NCBI GenBank assembly: GCA_005784505.1
Contig: VCAZ01000049.1
Location: 310,001-374,000, forward strand
Reading direction: 5' to 3'
Length of the DNA stretch: 64,000 nt
DNA from: Bagarius yarrelli
Taxonomy: Eukaryota; Chordata; Actinopteri; Siluriformes; Sisoridae
The notes below the pieces were generated by a model. The model ran no database searches. It was not told where the DNA came from and saw only the letters and a list, made by a program, of their open reading frames with translations. Every line of letters begins with the position of its first letter. Within the stretch, counting starts at the first letter, position 1. The position numbers were made by a program, and so were the translations under genes. Positions 10,925 to 24,539 of this stretch are shown here, piece after piece.

Positions 10925-13900
10925 AAATTATCTTCATGTTTTCTTGATATCGGTACTGATGTAATGGCATTACTACTGTCTATACTCAGGAGAAATGTCT
11001 TCTAAATCATCTGTAACCTCTTCTGACTTAAGAGAGTCAACTTTGAAGGCACGCAGATGAGCCCCCCTACTGTTCGGATAGCCTGATACTTTTTTCTTTT
11101 ACTATTTATTTAAAAAACATATTAAAGCATAATGTGAATTATTTATTAACTACAGTGAAACTAATAGGAACGACGTGCAGTTATGGAAGATGAAATGGTT
11201 TAATGGATTACATTAAAATGAACATTAAAAAATATTGCACTATTTCCTAGGGCATAGTTGTAATTTTTTAATGCATAATTTTTTCAGCTTGTTTAACGTT
11301 TCCTTATCTAACAGTTTAGAATATAAATGAATCACTGACTAATTTAAAATATGACAATAATAGTAGGCAGAATATGCTGTGAGAAACAACATGACTTTCT
11401 TAATACATGAGAAAGCAAAATATAAAGATAGCCCCAGAAGGAGGAGGGGGAAGAATGCGGGAGAGGACGGGGCTCTCGGGCCAGCAGTATACAGTCAGCA
11501 ACACCAGTCCAGATGGCTGGCCAAAAAAACCTTATTATCACTATGTCAGCTTTAATCAATACCCTAGTCAGCAAAGAGATTCTGCTGTGCCACAATAACA
11601 TCTGACATATAGAAACATAATGCACTTAGCAGGATATGGACCCCTTACAGCAATAATAGTAATAATATATACATAATGTGGTATGGGGTGGACTGGGGTG
11701 CAGAATGAGTTGTGGTTATAGCTCTGAAACCTTGGGTAGATACCATGCTAGATAAAGTTATACAAACTTAGTTATACAAAGACAATCTAGACTGGGGTGT
11801 GTTTTCAACTTTGTGGTAACAAGTTAAGGGAAAACACACTTATACGAGTGTGCTGACAACATAAAAAATGCCAGCATATTTTTATTATTAGTTTAAAATA
11901 TTTGTATAATTAAATGTAACATTTACCATATTTAAAAGCTTAAACTTATAATAGGTGATTAATGTTCTGCTGGTTAAAAGTCTCTTTAAATCCCGATAGT
12001 GATCATTAATTTAAGTGATCGGAATGTATTTCTATCTATTTATATGTTCAGTGGAAGGCGTAGGACCAAGAAATGTTTGTCCAATCAATATGTTTCGGCC
12101 GAACATTATAAAAGGTTTTATTTTAACTGCCTGTCAACATATGTACGTGCAAACCTTTGAAAGGTTACGTCATTAGAGTATTCTGCTGCAAAAAAACCCC
12201 CCGTCTGAATCAAAACAAAACCCGAACTAATATCGGTGTTGCATATCCATGCTGGAGTCTTTGACAGGGTCTGAAAGATGACGTCATGGTTACAGTATTT
12301 CTTTTGGGAAGGTTGGAATATGTGCTGTGATTTTGGTGTGTTCTGATACTAACACATACCTTATGTAGTTTGTGTACCCTTTTATGAATGAGCTCAACTA
12401 TAGCAGCAGCGTGTTTTAGGGTACTATTTTTATGTTTGGTATTTTATTACTGTTACCAGCTGTACTATAAAGTTTATAGTTTATTGTACAGTTTATAGTA
12501 CGTCTAGTCTGTGCACATTCATGCATTCAGTAGGCGTGGCTTTGGACAGCGATTTGCAAGGAGGGTTGGACCTACACTTCTAGTGCTATCAGGCTACAGT
12601 TAGCATTTTCCAAGATGTCCTAGTGCATTTTTAACATTTTAGTCCAGTCTTTATTTAAATACTCACTTGTTTATTATGAGCCTAAATTAGCACCAATTTA
12701 TTACTAATTACTGCCCACTAACCATCTATTTACAACATAATGCCTTTTTTACATCTATTAAACTAATATAAGGACATCTTTCTAAAAGGTATTTGTGAGT
12801 CACAGCGGATAAGGAAATCTGATTCTCTAAATATAAATCTGAAACAGATCACTTATAATAAATGATTTATGTTCTCAAGTTATTTTTTGAAATGCCTATT
12901 TAAAAGGCTATTTCCATATGTAAATCAGCTTGTCCATGTGAAGAGCTTAACGCAGAATGTTTCTAGGAATTCGAAGAGACATGCTCTGTCTGAGGAGTTG
13001 CCAGTGTAGCATGCAGGCGTATTAATATACAAAGCAGAGTTCATGTTGTTGATTTTATTTGGGACTCACTATGATTGATGCAAGCCGTAGTCGTGCTCTC
13101 TGGCTGTAATTTGAGCCGAGCGCTCGTAAAATCTCCTTTTCTATGGCCTGCTTTAAGTGCAGGTCAGGATAAGTGTGTGGGGCAGCAGATGCACCAGCAA
13201 CCCAGTCTGACACTGATCCACCCCAAGAGGCTCACACCTGCGCACAGTCTCCATCCCATGCCTCAGAAACACGACACCATGAGGATATATTTAAACATTT
13301 CTGCTTCAAACGGTCTGGCGGTGCTAGACATTATTGCAAGATATAATCCAGGGAAAGTCGCATCATGATGACCAGTGATGACACAAGAATGATAAAACAA
13401 TCAAGAAACCAGGTCACATTTTTTTCAAATAGAACACTGAAGGAAGAAAGTAAGCTGAGGACACAGCTGTGGGGATTCAAACAGGTAAAACAGTCAATTG
13501 TACTTTCAAAGTGTGACAACCAGCCTGATAACCGTTTCTGACTACACACATCACACCAGTGAACTCACACCTGGCAATTCTGATCAGCATGAAGATTTAA
13601 AATGGTGCCAAACCTGCAGCTGCCCTGCCGCAACCACTTAAGCACATAGAGAGTAATCAGGAGAGACAAAACCACAGCCCAGGCTATGGAGCGCTGCCAA
13701 ACCCACGCCAATACTCACAATGCTGGCGTACATGTCTCCTGCTTTTGCTTTTTTGATCTAATGATAAAACATGAAATCAAATAAATAAATCAGATGAATA
13801 TAACCACGTGATATAGTAGTTAAGTACAAATCTGGAACCAGGAAGCACTATTATTTAAATTATCTACATCTCACTGTCATTCTAAAGCATGGAACTTATG

Positions 13901-14285
13901 TAACAAATTATACAGAAAAGCTTGAACTCAATAATATGTAATTCTGCCTAATCATCTTTATCTTGCAATAACTCATTTTTATCTTGTTGGGAGGAACCTC
14001 TTGGGGAATGACACGCATCTATCCAAAAAGCACTAGGACTGATTATGTAAATGTTAATCACAGCCTTCACAATCACTAGAACACAACCTAACTGCACACC
14101 TGGAAGAGATTTATCGACCGCCATGTTAAACAATACTTTCTACCCTCATCGTCATTAACAACACCAGCTAAGGTAAACCCTTTTAAAAGAACAATTTATA
14201 AATATCTGCAGTACAATTCCATAGATGTGGAGAATCTATAGACAAGGCACACTGGGTTGGTGTATGGGTTGTAAATAAGAATTTG
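10925..14285. other. Noncoding stretch, nothing firmly recognised
   Basis: No gene or clear repeat. On the minus strand 13727-13765 has acceptor- and donor-like ends around an open 39 bp (IKKAKAGDMYASI), too short to support. 13070-13300 and 13560-13730 are GC-richer and could be conserved noncoding DNA. Confidence 0.3.
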
Positions 14286-14289
14286 CACA

Positions 14290-14470
14290 AGAAACGTGGT
14301 AGCTTAGAGGTCGGGGTGTCAGACTGCTACCAACTACAACCATTCTGCCACTAATGAGCCTCCAAACAAAGCCCTTAACCCTCACCTGCTCAGTTGCATA
14401 AAAAAAGTGAGACAGCTGTAAGTTACTTTGGATAAAAGTGTCTGCCAAATGCCAGACATGTAAATATAAA
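14290..14470 (+). mobile_element. SINE-A copy
   Basis: tRNA-like head, CAGTTGCATAAAA middle and TACTTTGGATAAAAGTGTCT tail, then TGTAAATAT repeats. Diverged. Confidence 0.75.
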
Positions 14471-15611
14471 TGCACAACAGGGTGGAAAGTAAAAAGAAGT
14501 TTACAGTGGTAAAAAATATGCAAGGGAATACACAAACGTATTCCTGCCTATTTGTATCATGCATGTGGTAAAGAACAAGAATCTGCATTTTTATGAATTG
14601 GTGATAAGAAGTGATAGAATTTCCTGTTGCTGCTTTTCACCCGCATCAGTGTGTTGCCGTCGTGCTACACTGAAATGAATATATAGCCCTTCACCATACA
14701 TTTGGGCAATAAAGAAGAGAGACTGAATCAGAGACAGTTTACTTTTGTTTTATTCTTACCAAAGTATTAATACTCAAGTCAATAATATCAAATTTTACTA
14801 AACCATTTAAAATACTGCTAATAAAAGTCTAAAAGTATAAGAGTGTGTTAATCGTAGCGGGTTGCACAGACATTGCTAAGGAAATAGGCATCGGGTTTTA
14901 GAAAAAACAAGATCTTGCTAAGATTTTGCCATTTATTCTGGTAGACAGGACCTGCATTAGTCACATTCATTTTGGTAATAAAGTTAATTAACTTTCATAG
15001 CTGGTGCTAAAAAATTAGAGGTGTAAACAAACAGAAAATTCAACTGTTAGTAATGCGGGATTGTAAATAGACGATGGTGTTATGTATCATTTCTGCTAGC
15101 TAAAATAATAAAAATGGTAATGTTAGTCGAGTGTTAATGAAAGCAAATATTTACCATGTATCAGTGAATTCAAGTTCAGTGTGGGTTTATTATCAGTAAT
15201 TAAGTAATTAAAGTAATTTGAATAATTTAGTCATTTTGAGATGACAGGGGGGTTTTGAGGGGATTAGGAGGGGCATTTGGTGGGTGGTTGGGTGTTATGG
15301 GCAGCGCTCGCATTAACCTGCCGCCACTGTTCATAACATTTATGCAATACTGAGCAATCACAAGTCTGTCACTGATAAATCGATGTCATTGCTATTTTGG
15401 CCTACTACTCGCTGTAGTGGTAGAAAAAAAATAGACTCATCGATTCATCACGATTCTTTCTCTAAACAGCTGATGTTTTTATTTACACTCAAAGTTTGAA
15501 GGAAAACATGGGCTAAGGATCTCTACAACACTGTATGATTTTTATTTCATTCATTACAGCTAAGTTGCGACAGCATCGTTGATACCGATATCACCATGGG
15601 GGTGGGGTAGG

Positions 15612-16006
15612 GGGTGTCGATGGAGTTTCTCTTATTTCTTTGCCTTTTTAAATTAGCTTACAAATATTTTACTTCCACTTTCAAATTTACAAAACAATAA
15701 AACAGAAATAAAGACATTTATTTCAATTATTTTACACATAAAATGTATATTGACATAAACGAATATCTCACATATTAAATTAAATTTGATTTCTGCTACT
15801 GATCTGTGATTTGACCCGCTCGGTGACCCACATCACAGGTCAGCAAATTTTATTTATCACATCAGGTGTCTATCATGTAAAAACAATTTAACTCAGTTTA
15901 GATAAATGTTTTATTGAAAAAAAATAATACTTTGTCAAAGTGTCATAGCAGCTGTTGCGGCTTAACACTGGTGACACAGTCAACACTGACTATTGCAGCA
16001 AGCCAA
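15612..16006. repeat. Dispersed repeat of unknown family, copy 2
   Basis: Second copy of the 2333-2738 repeat. The right end GGCTTAACACTGGTGACACA and following GCAGCAAGCC match copy 1 block by block. Sequence to its left (15360-15600) has ATCGATT-rich motifs typical of hAT-type elements, so the full element may start there. Confidence 0.55.
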
Positions 16007-16429
16007 GTATGCAGAAAAATAATATGAAATGTGCATCTCTGAATGTGCAGCTATGGTTAATTATACAGCCGTATCAAACGCATTTATGCAAGAGAAGCAC
16101 ACAGAGGTCTGATTTCAGAATGCAACGATCTGAATTAGGAAGCTGAAAACAAACCTGCAGCACATGCATGCATCAGCGCATTTGAGAAAGAGCGGAAAGG
16201 TGCTGAACTTTGAGATTGTACACATCTAACACCGGATGGCTTCCTCTGTAAAGTGGTTAGCACAGAGCGCAAACCTGGGACGACAATTTGGCAAGGTTGT
16301 TAATTAACTTAGGAAACATACAGATGGTTCTGAGAGACGACTGTTAGACGACTGGAATATCAATGCATCATACAGATGCAACAATTAAACAGAATGTTTA
16401 ATGTTAATGTCATGTAAATGTCACGTTAC

Positions 16430-16545
16430 AGCACAGTAAAAAAGAGTAAAGTGCAGGGTCAGCTATAATACAGTAGTGCCCCTGGAGCAGGAAGGGGGTT
16501 AAGGGGTCTTGCTCAAGGGCCCAACAGTGGCTGACAACCCAATGT
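16430..16545. mobile_element. SINE-related fragment (family C)
   Basis: CAGCACAGTAAAAAAGAG, CAGGGTCAGCTATAATACAG and GCCCCTGGAGCAGGAAGGGG lead into a SINE-A-like AAGGGCCCAACAGTGGC. The same order occurs at 28970-29135. Confidence 0.6.
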
Positions 16546-17299
16546 TGTGTTAATAATGTACACGACATCACAAAATTCATGTTGTCTAAAGCACAAAAAT
16601 TAAATTGGGGTTTACTAAAATAGTGACACAGCTTTATGCTGCTAGCTTTCAACTGTTCTGATGAACAAAGCCAGCGTGTCTGGGCATTCTGATTTTTTTT
16701 GGTTTTTTTCTTGTGCCCAATTTCAGTTTTGAAACCTGGAAGAAATAAACCTCCAGCCATAAAATAAAATACAATGAAATTAAAAACAAAAACAAAAGGC
16801 GCAGTTGACACACAGTCCTTCTGTGACTGCTTTAGGTGTAAAACACAGTTGACTAATTTAATACATTGTTGCAGCCAAGCCGACATCAGCCGCACAGTCA
16901 AGTGTATAAACAGGAACATGGAACGATGTAATAGAATCGACCGCCTGACAAACAGAAGCAGTCATTAGTGAAGACTAAAGCCGACATTTACAACAATGTG
17001 AGCGATCTAATGTGAGCGGCATTATCAGCACAGCTATAAGAGCAGTAAAATATTTGAATTTGCATTAGATTTACATATATTACTGTGCAACTCAGGTCCC
17101 GAGTGTTTTAACAGACTGTTTGTTGTCTACAAAAAATGTAATCATTCAACCAGCCTAATCATTCAACCATGGTTAAAATCTGTTTTCACCTCATTGGTCA
17201 ACATCTTTCTACACTATACTGAATGTGAGCAGGGAGATGTGGCTAAAGGAATCGCTAACACAACAACTAGAAGATTAAAAAGTCAAGTTTTCATTCTAT

Positions 17300-17492
17300 G
17301 GTAAGTGGCAGCACAGGGGTTTAGACGTTGGACTGCTAATTGGAAGATTGGGGTTCGATTCCAACCACCACCAAGTTGCCACTGTTGGGCCCCTAAGCAA
17401 GGCCGTCTGACACCTGATTGTGCAGTTGTATAAAAGAGATAAATGTAAGTCGCTCTGGATAAGGACGTCTGCCAAATGCTGTAAATCTAAAC
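17300..17492 (+). mobile_element. SINE-A copy, nearly full length
   Basis: B-box-like GGGGTTCGATTCC, TTGCCACTGTTGGGCCCC, and tail GTCGCTCTGGATAAGGACGT ending in AAATGCTGTAAATC. Confidence 0.85.
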
Positions 17493-17805
17493 TTTTACAA
17501 AGCCTTAAAAAACTGAGCATGCCACAATTAAATTATGTGGGCTGTATGACCGAAATTTTATTTCAGGGTATGAGTAATTTTATTTCACTGTAACAATATA
17601 TTTTACAGTATAGTTATTTTGGAAAATCAACAAAAAAGACTTTATATAATAAATAAACTTAAATAGTTTAGAAATAAAAAAAAATCTTTGTTTCGTTTAT
17701 TTAGGCCTTAATTAATATAGTAAATAAAATATGAACTTGGATTAACTTTACATAACAACAAATTCCACTCTATGTCATATTTCTGGTCATGTGGACCAAT
17801 ATTAG

Positions 17806-18124
17806 GGCTGGGCGGAATGACCGTATATCGTTACCGTGGAATAAATTGTCAACGGTAATAGTGTTTTTTTTTATTACGTGTAAACCTCGACATGTAACTA
17901 TGTGGGCGTGGCTAATTCTGCACAACATGAGAGTGCCCGAGCAAGACATTGTTAAAAACAAGGAAAACGAAAACAGATGAGGATTTTTTTTTGTGTTTAC
18001 ATAATTAGATTTTCATGATTACGTTTTTTTCCATGTTTTTGAAGTGATTTTTAATTTTATATCTGTGAAAAAATCTTAATTGTATAGGAAAGTTTTTTAT
18101 AATAATAATAATAATAATAATGTT
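17806..18124. mobile_element. Possible transposon end plus (AAT)n
   Basis: ATTAGGGCTGGGCGGAATGA resembles the start of common fish hAT-type elements; the other end was not found with confidence. (AAT)n runs 18102-18122. Confidence 0.3.
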
Positions 18125-18521
18125 TGTCCAGTTGTGAAATTTGACACAGTGAAATTTGTTGCTATGGTAACGTTAATCCGAGTTCATATTTTCTTTACCA
18201 TTTTTATATATTTAATATTATAAGAAATGAAATTGTCTGTTAAACATTAGATGTCATGTCTCACTCACAAAAACACTTTAAGGAATCGCGGGTGTTCTTT
18301 TGTATTTCTAATAACAGCACTCAGTATAATAACTGCACAATTATTGAACTGTACATTGTTGGTCACCTGTGAGCAGCGCACGTCTGTGTGTGCGCATCTC
18401 CTCCATGTGTGATACAGAGGGCAGAGGAGAATTGTAAACACACAACCACACAGAGACTGAAATGACATGCTGTCGTGTAAATGAGTTAAATAATGTAAGG
18501 CTATTTAGTTTAATAGAAGAA

Positions 18522-18832
18522 CATTAGGAACGAGTTCATTAGGGGGACGGCTCGTGTTGGATGTATAGGGAAGAAAGTCAGGGAGGTCAGATTGAGGTGG
18601 TTTGGACATGTACAGTGGAGGGATAGTGAACATATCATTAGAAGGATGTTAGAAATGAAGCTACCAGGCAGAAGAACAAGAGGAAGACCAAAGAGGAGGA
18701 TTAAGAAGAGAGAGTAAAAAGAGTAAGTAGAAAGTAAGAGAGGATGTAGAAAATAGGGTGAGGTGGAGACAGATGATGCGCTGTGGCGACCCCTAAAAGC
18801 GAACAGCCGAAAGGAGAAAAGGATAGAAGAAC
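18522..18832 (+). mobile_element. Non-LTR reverse transcriptase C-terminal remnant
   Basis: One frame reads NEFIRGTARVGCIGKKV, LRWFGHVQWRDSEHI, RRMLEMKLPGRRTRG and RPKRR, then a stop; another continues VRWRQMMRCGDP. This is the typical C-terminus of a fish LINE reverse transcriptase (RWFGHV...RGRPKRR...CGDP). Broken by stops and frameshifts. Confidence 0.8.
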
Positions 18833-19971
18833 ATTATATCAGGGTGTCCCCTTCCTCCTTAATATAATGGCAGGGAAAACAACAAAATTTTTAACCTACA
18901 TTAATAATAATAATAATATATCATTATCTCTCTCTGTCTCTCTCTCTCTTTCTTTTCGATTTTAGGTTTTAGATTTCAGACTTAGATAGCCAACGAAAAT
19001 GCAGTAAATATAAACCACTCGCTCTGTCTGCTGCTTCATATTAGAGGTCGGCAGCAGTTTTGGAAGCACTGCCAACTACAGGTAAAGTCCTAAACAGCAG
19101 CATGTAAAATAACGAAAAATCTGGTCAATTATGGTAATGTACAGTTTGAATTACAATATAAATGGAAATTTTTTTAAGTACCAGTATTGCATCTCTACTT
19201 TCTTGCCACCTGCATTATACATCTTATTACAAATATAACAACATAACAAATGTCCTGAAACACGTCTGCAATATTGATGCATAAGTAAATCTGAACCGCG
19301 ATCACTGACCAAAATGACAGATTTTCAGCAACAAAAATTTGTGATATGAACTTTTGTGTCAATGTAAAAAATACCCTAACATTATCATCTGGTTATGAAT
19401 TGAAGTACGTATTGAGGTCTTTAGAACAGTCACTTTCTCAAGCTGTGCCATTTTTAAACAAGCCTCAATAACATTAGCAAAAGCAATTAACCTTTAGCCC
19501 GCAGCCGTACAGTTAGAGTTGTGTAAAAGTCCCTCTGCTCATTTTGATCTGACACCTTACAATGGAAACAAGTCTGACACTAGGCTTATAGACTTATTAT
19601 TATTATACATGTGACACCAAGAGTTTATATTTACTGTATACTGTACATGTAAACATATAATAATTGCACGTGGGAATGGACTATAAATAAGAAATACTGC
19701 CAGCCATGACAAATGCGCAATGCTCTCACGATAAGTGTGAAAGGAGCTTTCTATACGAATACATTTATACGAATTGGCCGAATCTGCCACTTATACATTT
19801 ACAAACACTCTACATTTTAGCATTTTTATTAAAATGAGTTAATGCACGCCTTCAGTCACCCATGTGCAGGTATACACATTAGAGAGAATTCGAGAGTTAT
19901 TACTCAATGTTCCAGGAGCTGAAAAAATGGTATAAAAAAAATAAATGTAATTTATCAGAACAATCTACATT

Positions 19972-20085
19972 TCTGGCATCTGGCAGACGCTCTTATCTAA
20001 AGTGACTTACAGTTATTATATTTGTATAACTGAGAGGGTTAACGGGTTAAGTGACTTGCGCAGGAGCCCAGCAGCGTGGTGGTAA
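19972..20085 (-). mobile_element. SINE-A tail fragment
   Basis: TCTGGCAGACGCTCTTATCT and AGTGACTTACAG are the tail read in reverse; the tRNA head is missing. Confidence 0.65.
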
Positions 20086-20221
20086 AGTAGCCAAAGAGTT
20101 TAAAACTAATTCTAAAAATAATTATTCAAGTAAAACTTCTAATAACTTCTAATAACTTACGGTGAGGCTAAAGTGCTTATTATCAGGACACATTTTCTTA
20201 GAATAAAGGGAGATTTCCTGT

Positions 20222-20382
20222 ATGCTGAACCTCTCTTGGTGCCCTGCGATGGACTGGCGACCTGTCCAGGGTGTACTCCTTCTGTCCTTCGCCCTTGCAG
20301 AGGCGGCTAGTATGGGCTCAAGCAGATCCCTGTGACCCCGAATTAGGGAATAAGCGGGTATAGAAAATGAATGATTGAATGA
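20222..20382 (+). mobile_element. SINE-B 3' half
   Basis: GATGGACTGGCGACCTGTCC, GGGTGTACTCC, and end AATAAGCGGGTATAGAAAAT followed by GAATGA repeats, as in the full copy at 54196-54528. Confidence 0.8.
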
Positions 20383-20389
20383 ACTTCTC

Positions 20390-22180
20390 TTGGTGTCTCC
20401 ACAGACACACTCTCTTCTTCTCCCTCTTTTCATCAGCCATTATTTTCCGATCTGAGCACGCTTTAAAAATTAACAGGTTTCGCGTACATACTTAAGACAG
20501 CTGCAGCCTACTGCAAAACTTGTGATATCACTATGCGTAATGATACAAACAAAATAAAACAACTAACTAAATAGTTATTTAATAATGTGACAATGCTGTA
20601 GAACAAAATGCTCCAAATCATATTAAACTCTGATTTAATGCAGAATTCTCCTATACTAACGATTTACTTTCACTCGCTATGGGAATGAAAACTGTGCATT
20701 TTACTTTAATCTATAAAAAGCTATTTACTGCAAGCAGATATTTGCTTCCCTTTCATGAATTTTCTCTGTAATTTGCATCTTTACACCTTGACACATGGCG
20801 ATTAAGCTGTCTTGAGCTAAGAGGCTAAGGAGCAGGGACCACGATGTGCAAGACAGCATCGCAGCAGGGATCCCAGAATGATATCTTTCCAGCTCAAACA
20901 GCCCAGCTCACATCAGCCCAGTCAGCCACACCATTCAGCTTTCATACCATAAAATCTGCCCTCTGACCTGAGCTGTCAGACACATAGCGATTGTCAGGAA
21001 GAGCTTAAACGCAGCTGTTTGCAAACAGACTTCAGAGTGTGTGAACACAAAGAAGAAGATCCCATGCTTGTTTAGTGGTACAGCCCCAGGATATTTTTAA
21101 CAGGAAGTATCAGATTGTCAAAAGTGTTTTGATCGACCTTTTAAATCCTATTAAATAAGACAAAATCCTATTAAATAATGCAAAACGATAAACTAATCCA
21201 AAGTCTCTTACCACACAGGGTCTCTGATGGATGCACATTACAGCCAGCAGTGGGGGTTTTTTTCGACCAAAGGGCGCAGCTCCTGTTTAACACAAAGATA
21301 TATTTTATAGAATAGAAATATTTTATATTTACTACCTATTACAAAAAAAAACCAAAAGCACCAACAATTATAATGAACTACAGCTATTTAGCAGCGACCT
21401 CTTAGAAATAACAATATATATACATTGGTGCAACCAACCAAACATGGTAAATGGTAAATTTAAGCTACTCTGGCTGGCGCCGTGTTGTAGTGCCAGACCC
21501 ACATGCACAGTGGCGACCTGAGTTTGATTCCGCCTCAAGTCCTTTCCGGAGCCCCCACCCCCCTGTTTCAGTTCTCTCTGTCCTATCAAAAGGCAAAATG
21601 CCCCAAAACACGTTTAAATATTTTTAACTTAAGCCTCTCTATTGTGTTCACATGTTTTCACAGTAATTCTGACTCTAAAAGTTTCTGTGCTTCCCTTATT
21701 AACCTATAAGCAAACTAGTTTTAAACATGTTTGGGATGTCTTTAAAAGCAGATAAAGCCTCAAGATACTAAAAAAAGAGTGCAAAAATCATTATCCTGCT
21801 CTTCTAAATAAAGCCATAAGGTTCTTGAGTCACAGCCCGGGTTAGACACGCATCACTGTAAGAGCAGCAGCGACGACACAGCCTCCAATCTTTCCACTTT
21901 TTTAGGCATGAACTATTCATAGACGGGACATCCATTAGACTGTGCAGAAGCAGCAGATTCACAACACTCACTGAACTCTTTTTTACCTCTACCAGCAAAT
22001 CCATTACCCAATTAAAGCCCTTTTTTTACTGAATGGCTGTCAACATACTTTTAATTGTTCCTGCCTTTTTCAGTCAAACCACCAAGGACATGACCACAAA
22101 GTTGGCTTTTCATCAACAGAATATAGGAGAACTAAGCCTTTCAATACAACCTGTAGAAACGATGTACAAAAAAAAAGACC
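20390..22180. other. Noncoding stretch with one weak exon candidate
   Basis: On the minus strand 21212-21282 is bounded by AAACAG and GTAAGA and would carry an ATG (MCIHQRPCV) at its end; it could be a second exon of the gene suggested at 25.1-25.5 kb. Unsupported otherwise. 20780-21060 is GC-richer than its surroundings. Confidence 0.2.
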
Positions 22181-22189
22181 TGTTTTAAT

Positions 22190-22290
22190 GACATGTCAGA
22201 AAGTGGATTTCCTGGAAATAAATCTATTGGCTCCACCAGCAGTGCAACGAATCTAACAGTCTTTAAAAATGACGTTCATGGCATTTTCAG
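22190..22290 (+). repeat. Local triplicated segment, copy 1
   Basis: GACATGTCAGAAAGTGGATT, GGCTCCACCAGCAGTGCAAC and ATCTAACAGTCTT are shared with 24318-24480 and 24750-24960. This copy lacks the SINE that precedes the other two. Confidence 0.55.
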
Positions 22291-23080
22291 CTTCAGACCC
22301 GGCACACAAACAAAAGCAGACAGATGGCATGGTGTGGTGCGGTGCTGTTCCTGCTATTTCATCTCATGAGGTGTCTGTAAAAACCCAGTGTTATTAGAAG
22401 ATGGATGTGAATATTTATGCTGGAGCTCTGTCTTACCTGCCAGACAAACGAATCACGGGATAAGAGAATGCATTAAACAGAATATGCATTATTATTTTTT
22501 TTTTAATAGCATTCTTATGTGTTTTGATCCTGATTTAAGTGTTTCAGTGTGAAATGGATGAAATAAAAACAAGACAGAGGTCATTATTTTACTGGGTTTT
22601 AAATCATTTCAATAATAAAGCAGTTTAAAGCTAAAATGAATGAAAAGCATTACAAACTTCAATTTTTACAGCAAACACGGCTAAGTTTATTAATGGGTTA
22701 ACATATACACACGTCTGAAAGAGTTATTTATTGGTATGATGATTTTATATGATCAGGACATATTTTTCTATGTTACAGTAATAAGCTATAAATAAAGAGC
22801 TACATAACTTAAATAGTGCTCTCTATAGTACAGCGTCTAAAAGCTAACAACAATTAACTGAACTGCAGCAAAGAAAATTCCAGAATATATAAAACCCGAC
22901 ATGTAAGCCAGACTTTAAATAGTGTAAAAAAATTATTTATGCAATTTTAGATTTAACAGCATTTACTGATGATCTAACCTTACACCAATCACACAGCTTC
23001 GTTTAAATTAACATACATTAGTGACTAAATATCGCAGAATTCAGAACTGTTTGTGTCTCACACACACACACACACACAGA

Positions 23081-23173
23081 AAGATAGATAGACGGACAGA
23101 CAGACAGACCGACAGACAGATCGATAGATAGACAGACAGTAGATATACTGTCAAACAGACAGACAGAAGATAA

Positions 23174-23222
<49 letters not shown>

Positions 23223-23362
23223 CAGACCGAAGATAAATAGATAGACAGACAGACAGAAAATAAATAGATAGACAGAAGATAGATAGACAGACAGACAGAC
23301 AAACAGACAGAAGACAGACGATAGACAGACCGAAGATAAATAGATAGACAGACAGACAGAAG
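23081..23362. repeat. Compound GATA/GACA tetranucleotide repeat
   Basis: Some 280 bp of mixed AGAT and AGAC units with minor variants, preceded by a CA run at 23059-23079. Long frames in it (repeats of YLSI and SVCL on the minus strand) are artefacts. Confidence 0.95.
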
Positions 23363-24109
23363 ATAAAATTTGATACATTTTTTATGTAAGTGTTCTTATT
23401 GCTGCTTTGCGAAGAAAACACAGATGTCACCACTAAACTGGATAGAAAAGAAGATACCATTAAACATTCCTATTGTGTATTTTTACAATTACCATAGCAG
23501 TCATTTTTCTCCACACAGTTTTACATATACAAATTAGGAGAATACTCGCTTTTACAGATGACTTCACTAACTATCCAACATAGATCCATGATCAATAATT
23601 CACCATTGCATTTCCAGCACATCCATTCGCAGGTAAAGCAAAACAAATCACTCAGGAATAATCAATACATTACACGCCCCATCAGATCGGAAAACAATGG
23701 CGGGGCACAATTAGGAAAAACACTGAGTGAAACAGAGACAAGAAGGCTAAAACCTCGACTGAGTGAACACAAACACCTCGACTGTTCCTGTATTACACTA
23801 AAGTGATTTTGCTGTAATGAAATAGAACGCAGAAGTGCAGAATGACTGATACCTGGAGAGAGAAAAACTAGAAACGTTAAACATGAGCTGTCGTGTCCTT
23901 ATCTTGGCTGAACATTGGATATTATTCGGTTTATTTTGTTTTATTATTAACAAGCAAATTTTTTCAGTATTAAAAACGTCGAATCTGGTTCGAAAGAGTT
24001 TTAGGATCCCAGTACAAGACTGCGTCAGTCAGAGGGCAAACTTTCCAAACGTAGTGCAAAAATATAATGCATCAATAAAATGATGAATTTTCCAATGTAG
24101 AAGCAAGAT

Positions 24110-24328
24110 GGGGAGGTGGGATCTCAGTGGTTAAAGTGTCGGACTGCTAACCGGAAAATTGTAGGTTTGTTTCTTAGTACTACCAAGTTGCCACTGTTGG
24201 GCCCCTGAGCAAGGCCCTTAACCCCTAATTGCTCAGTTGTATAAAAGAGATAAGTGTAAGTCGCTCTAAATAAAGGGCTTCTGCCAATGGCTGTATAAAA
24301 GTAAAAGCGTAAATGTAAATGACAGGTC
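24110..24328 (+). mobile_element. SINE-A copy
   Basis: Head with TCAGTGGTTAAAGTGTCGGA, middle CAAGTTGCCACTGTTGGGCC, degraded tail and AAATGTAAATG end. Leads directly into the locally repeated segment. Confidence 0.8.
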
Positions 24329-24480
24329 AGAAGAAGTTTTTTTGATGGAGAAAATGCATTAGCTCTCTATGAACAGTGCATAAAATCTAACAGATCTTCA
24401 AAAAAGACTTTTGCATGGACGTGGATGTGTCGTCATGTACTGGCACCCCTGTGCATGCGTGTTGCAAAAAGCATTGCATT
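24318..24480 (+). repeat. Local triplicated segment, copy 2
   Basis: GACAGGTCAGAAGAAGTTTT, AAATGCATTAGCTCTC, AAAATCTAACAGAT, GACTTTTGCAT and GGCACCCCTGTGCATGCGTG, each matched in copy 3. Confidence 0.65.
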
Positions 24481-24539
24481 TTAATACATCTAACAGAAAG
24501 AATATAGACAAAACAGAGTCTTTTTACTGTCATGTAGGG

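Noticed and set aside
13727..13765. 39-bp minus-strand exon candidate (KKAKAGDMYASI)
   Set aside because: Too short; splice-like ends are expected by chance at this length and no family is recognised.
16410..16919. 169-residue minus-strand frame
   Set aside because: Overlaps a SINE-related fragment and has no conserved-looking segment.
23018..23460. Long minus-strand frames of repeated YLSI/SVCL
   Set aside because: Translation of the GATA/GACA tetranucleotide repeat; all frames are open because the repeat has no stop codon on that strand.
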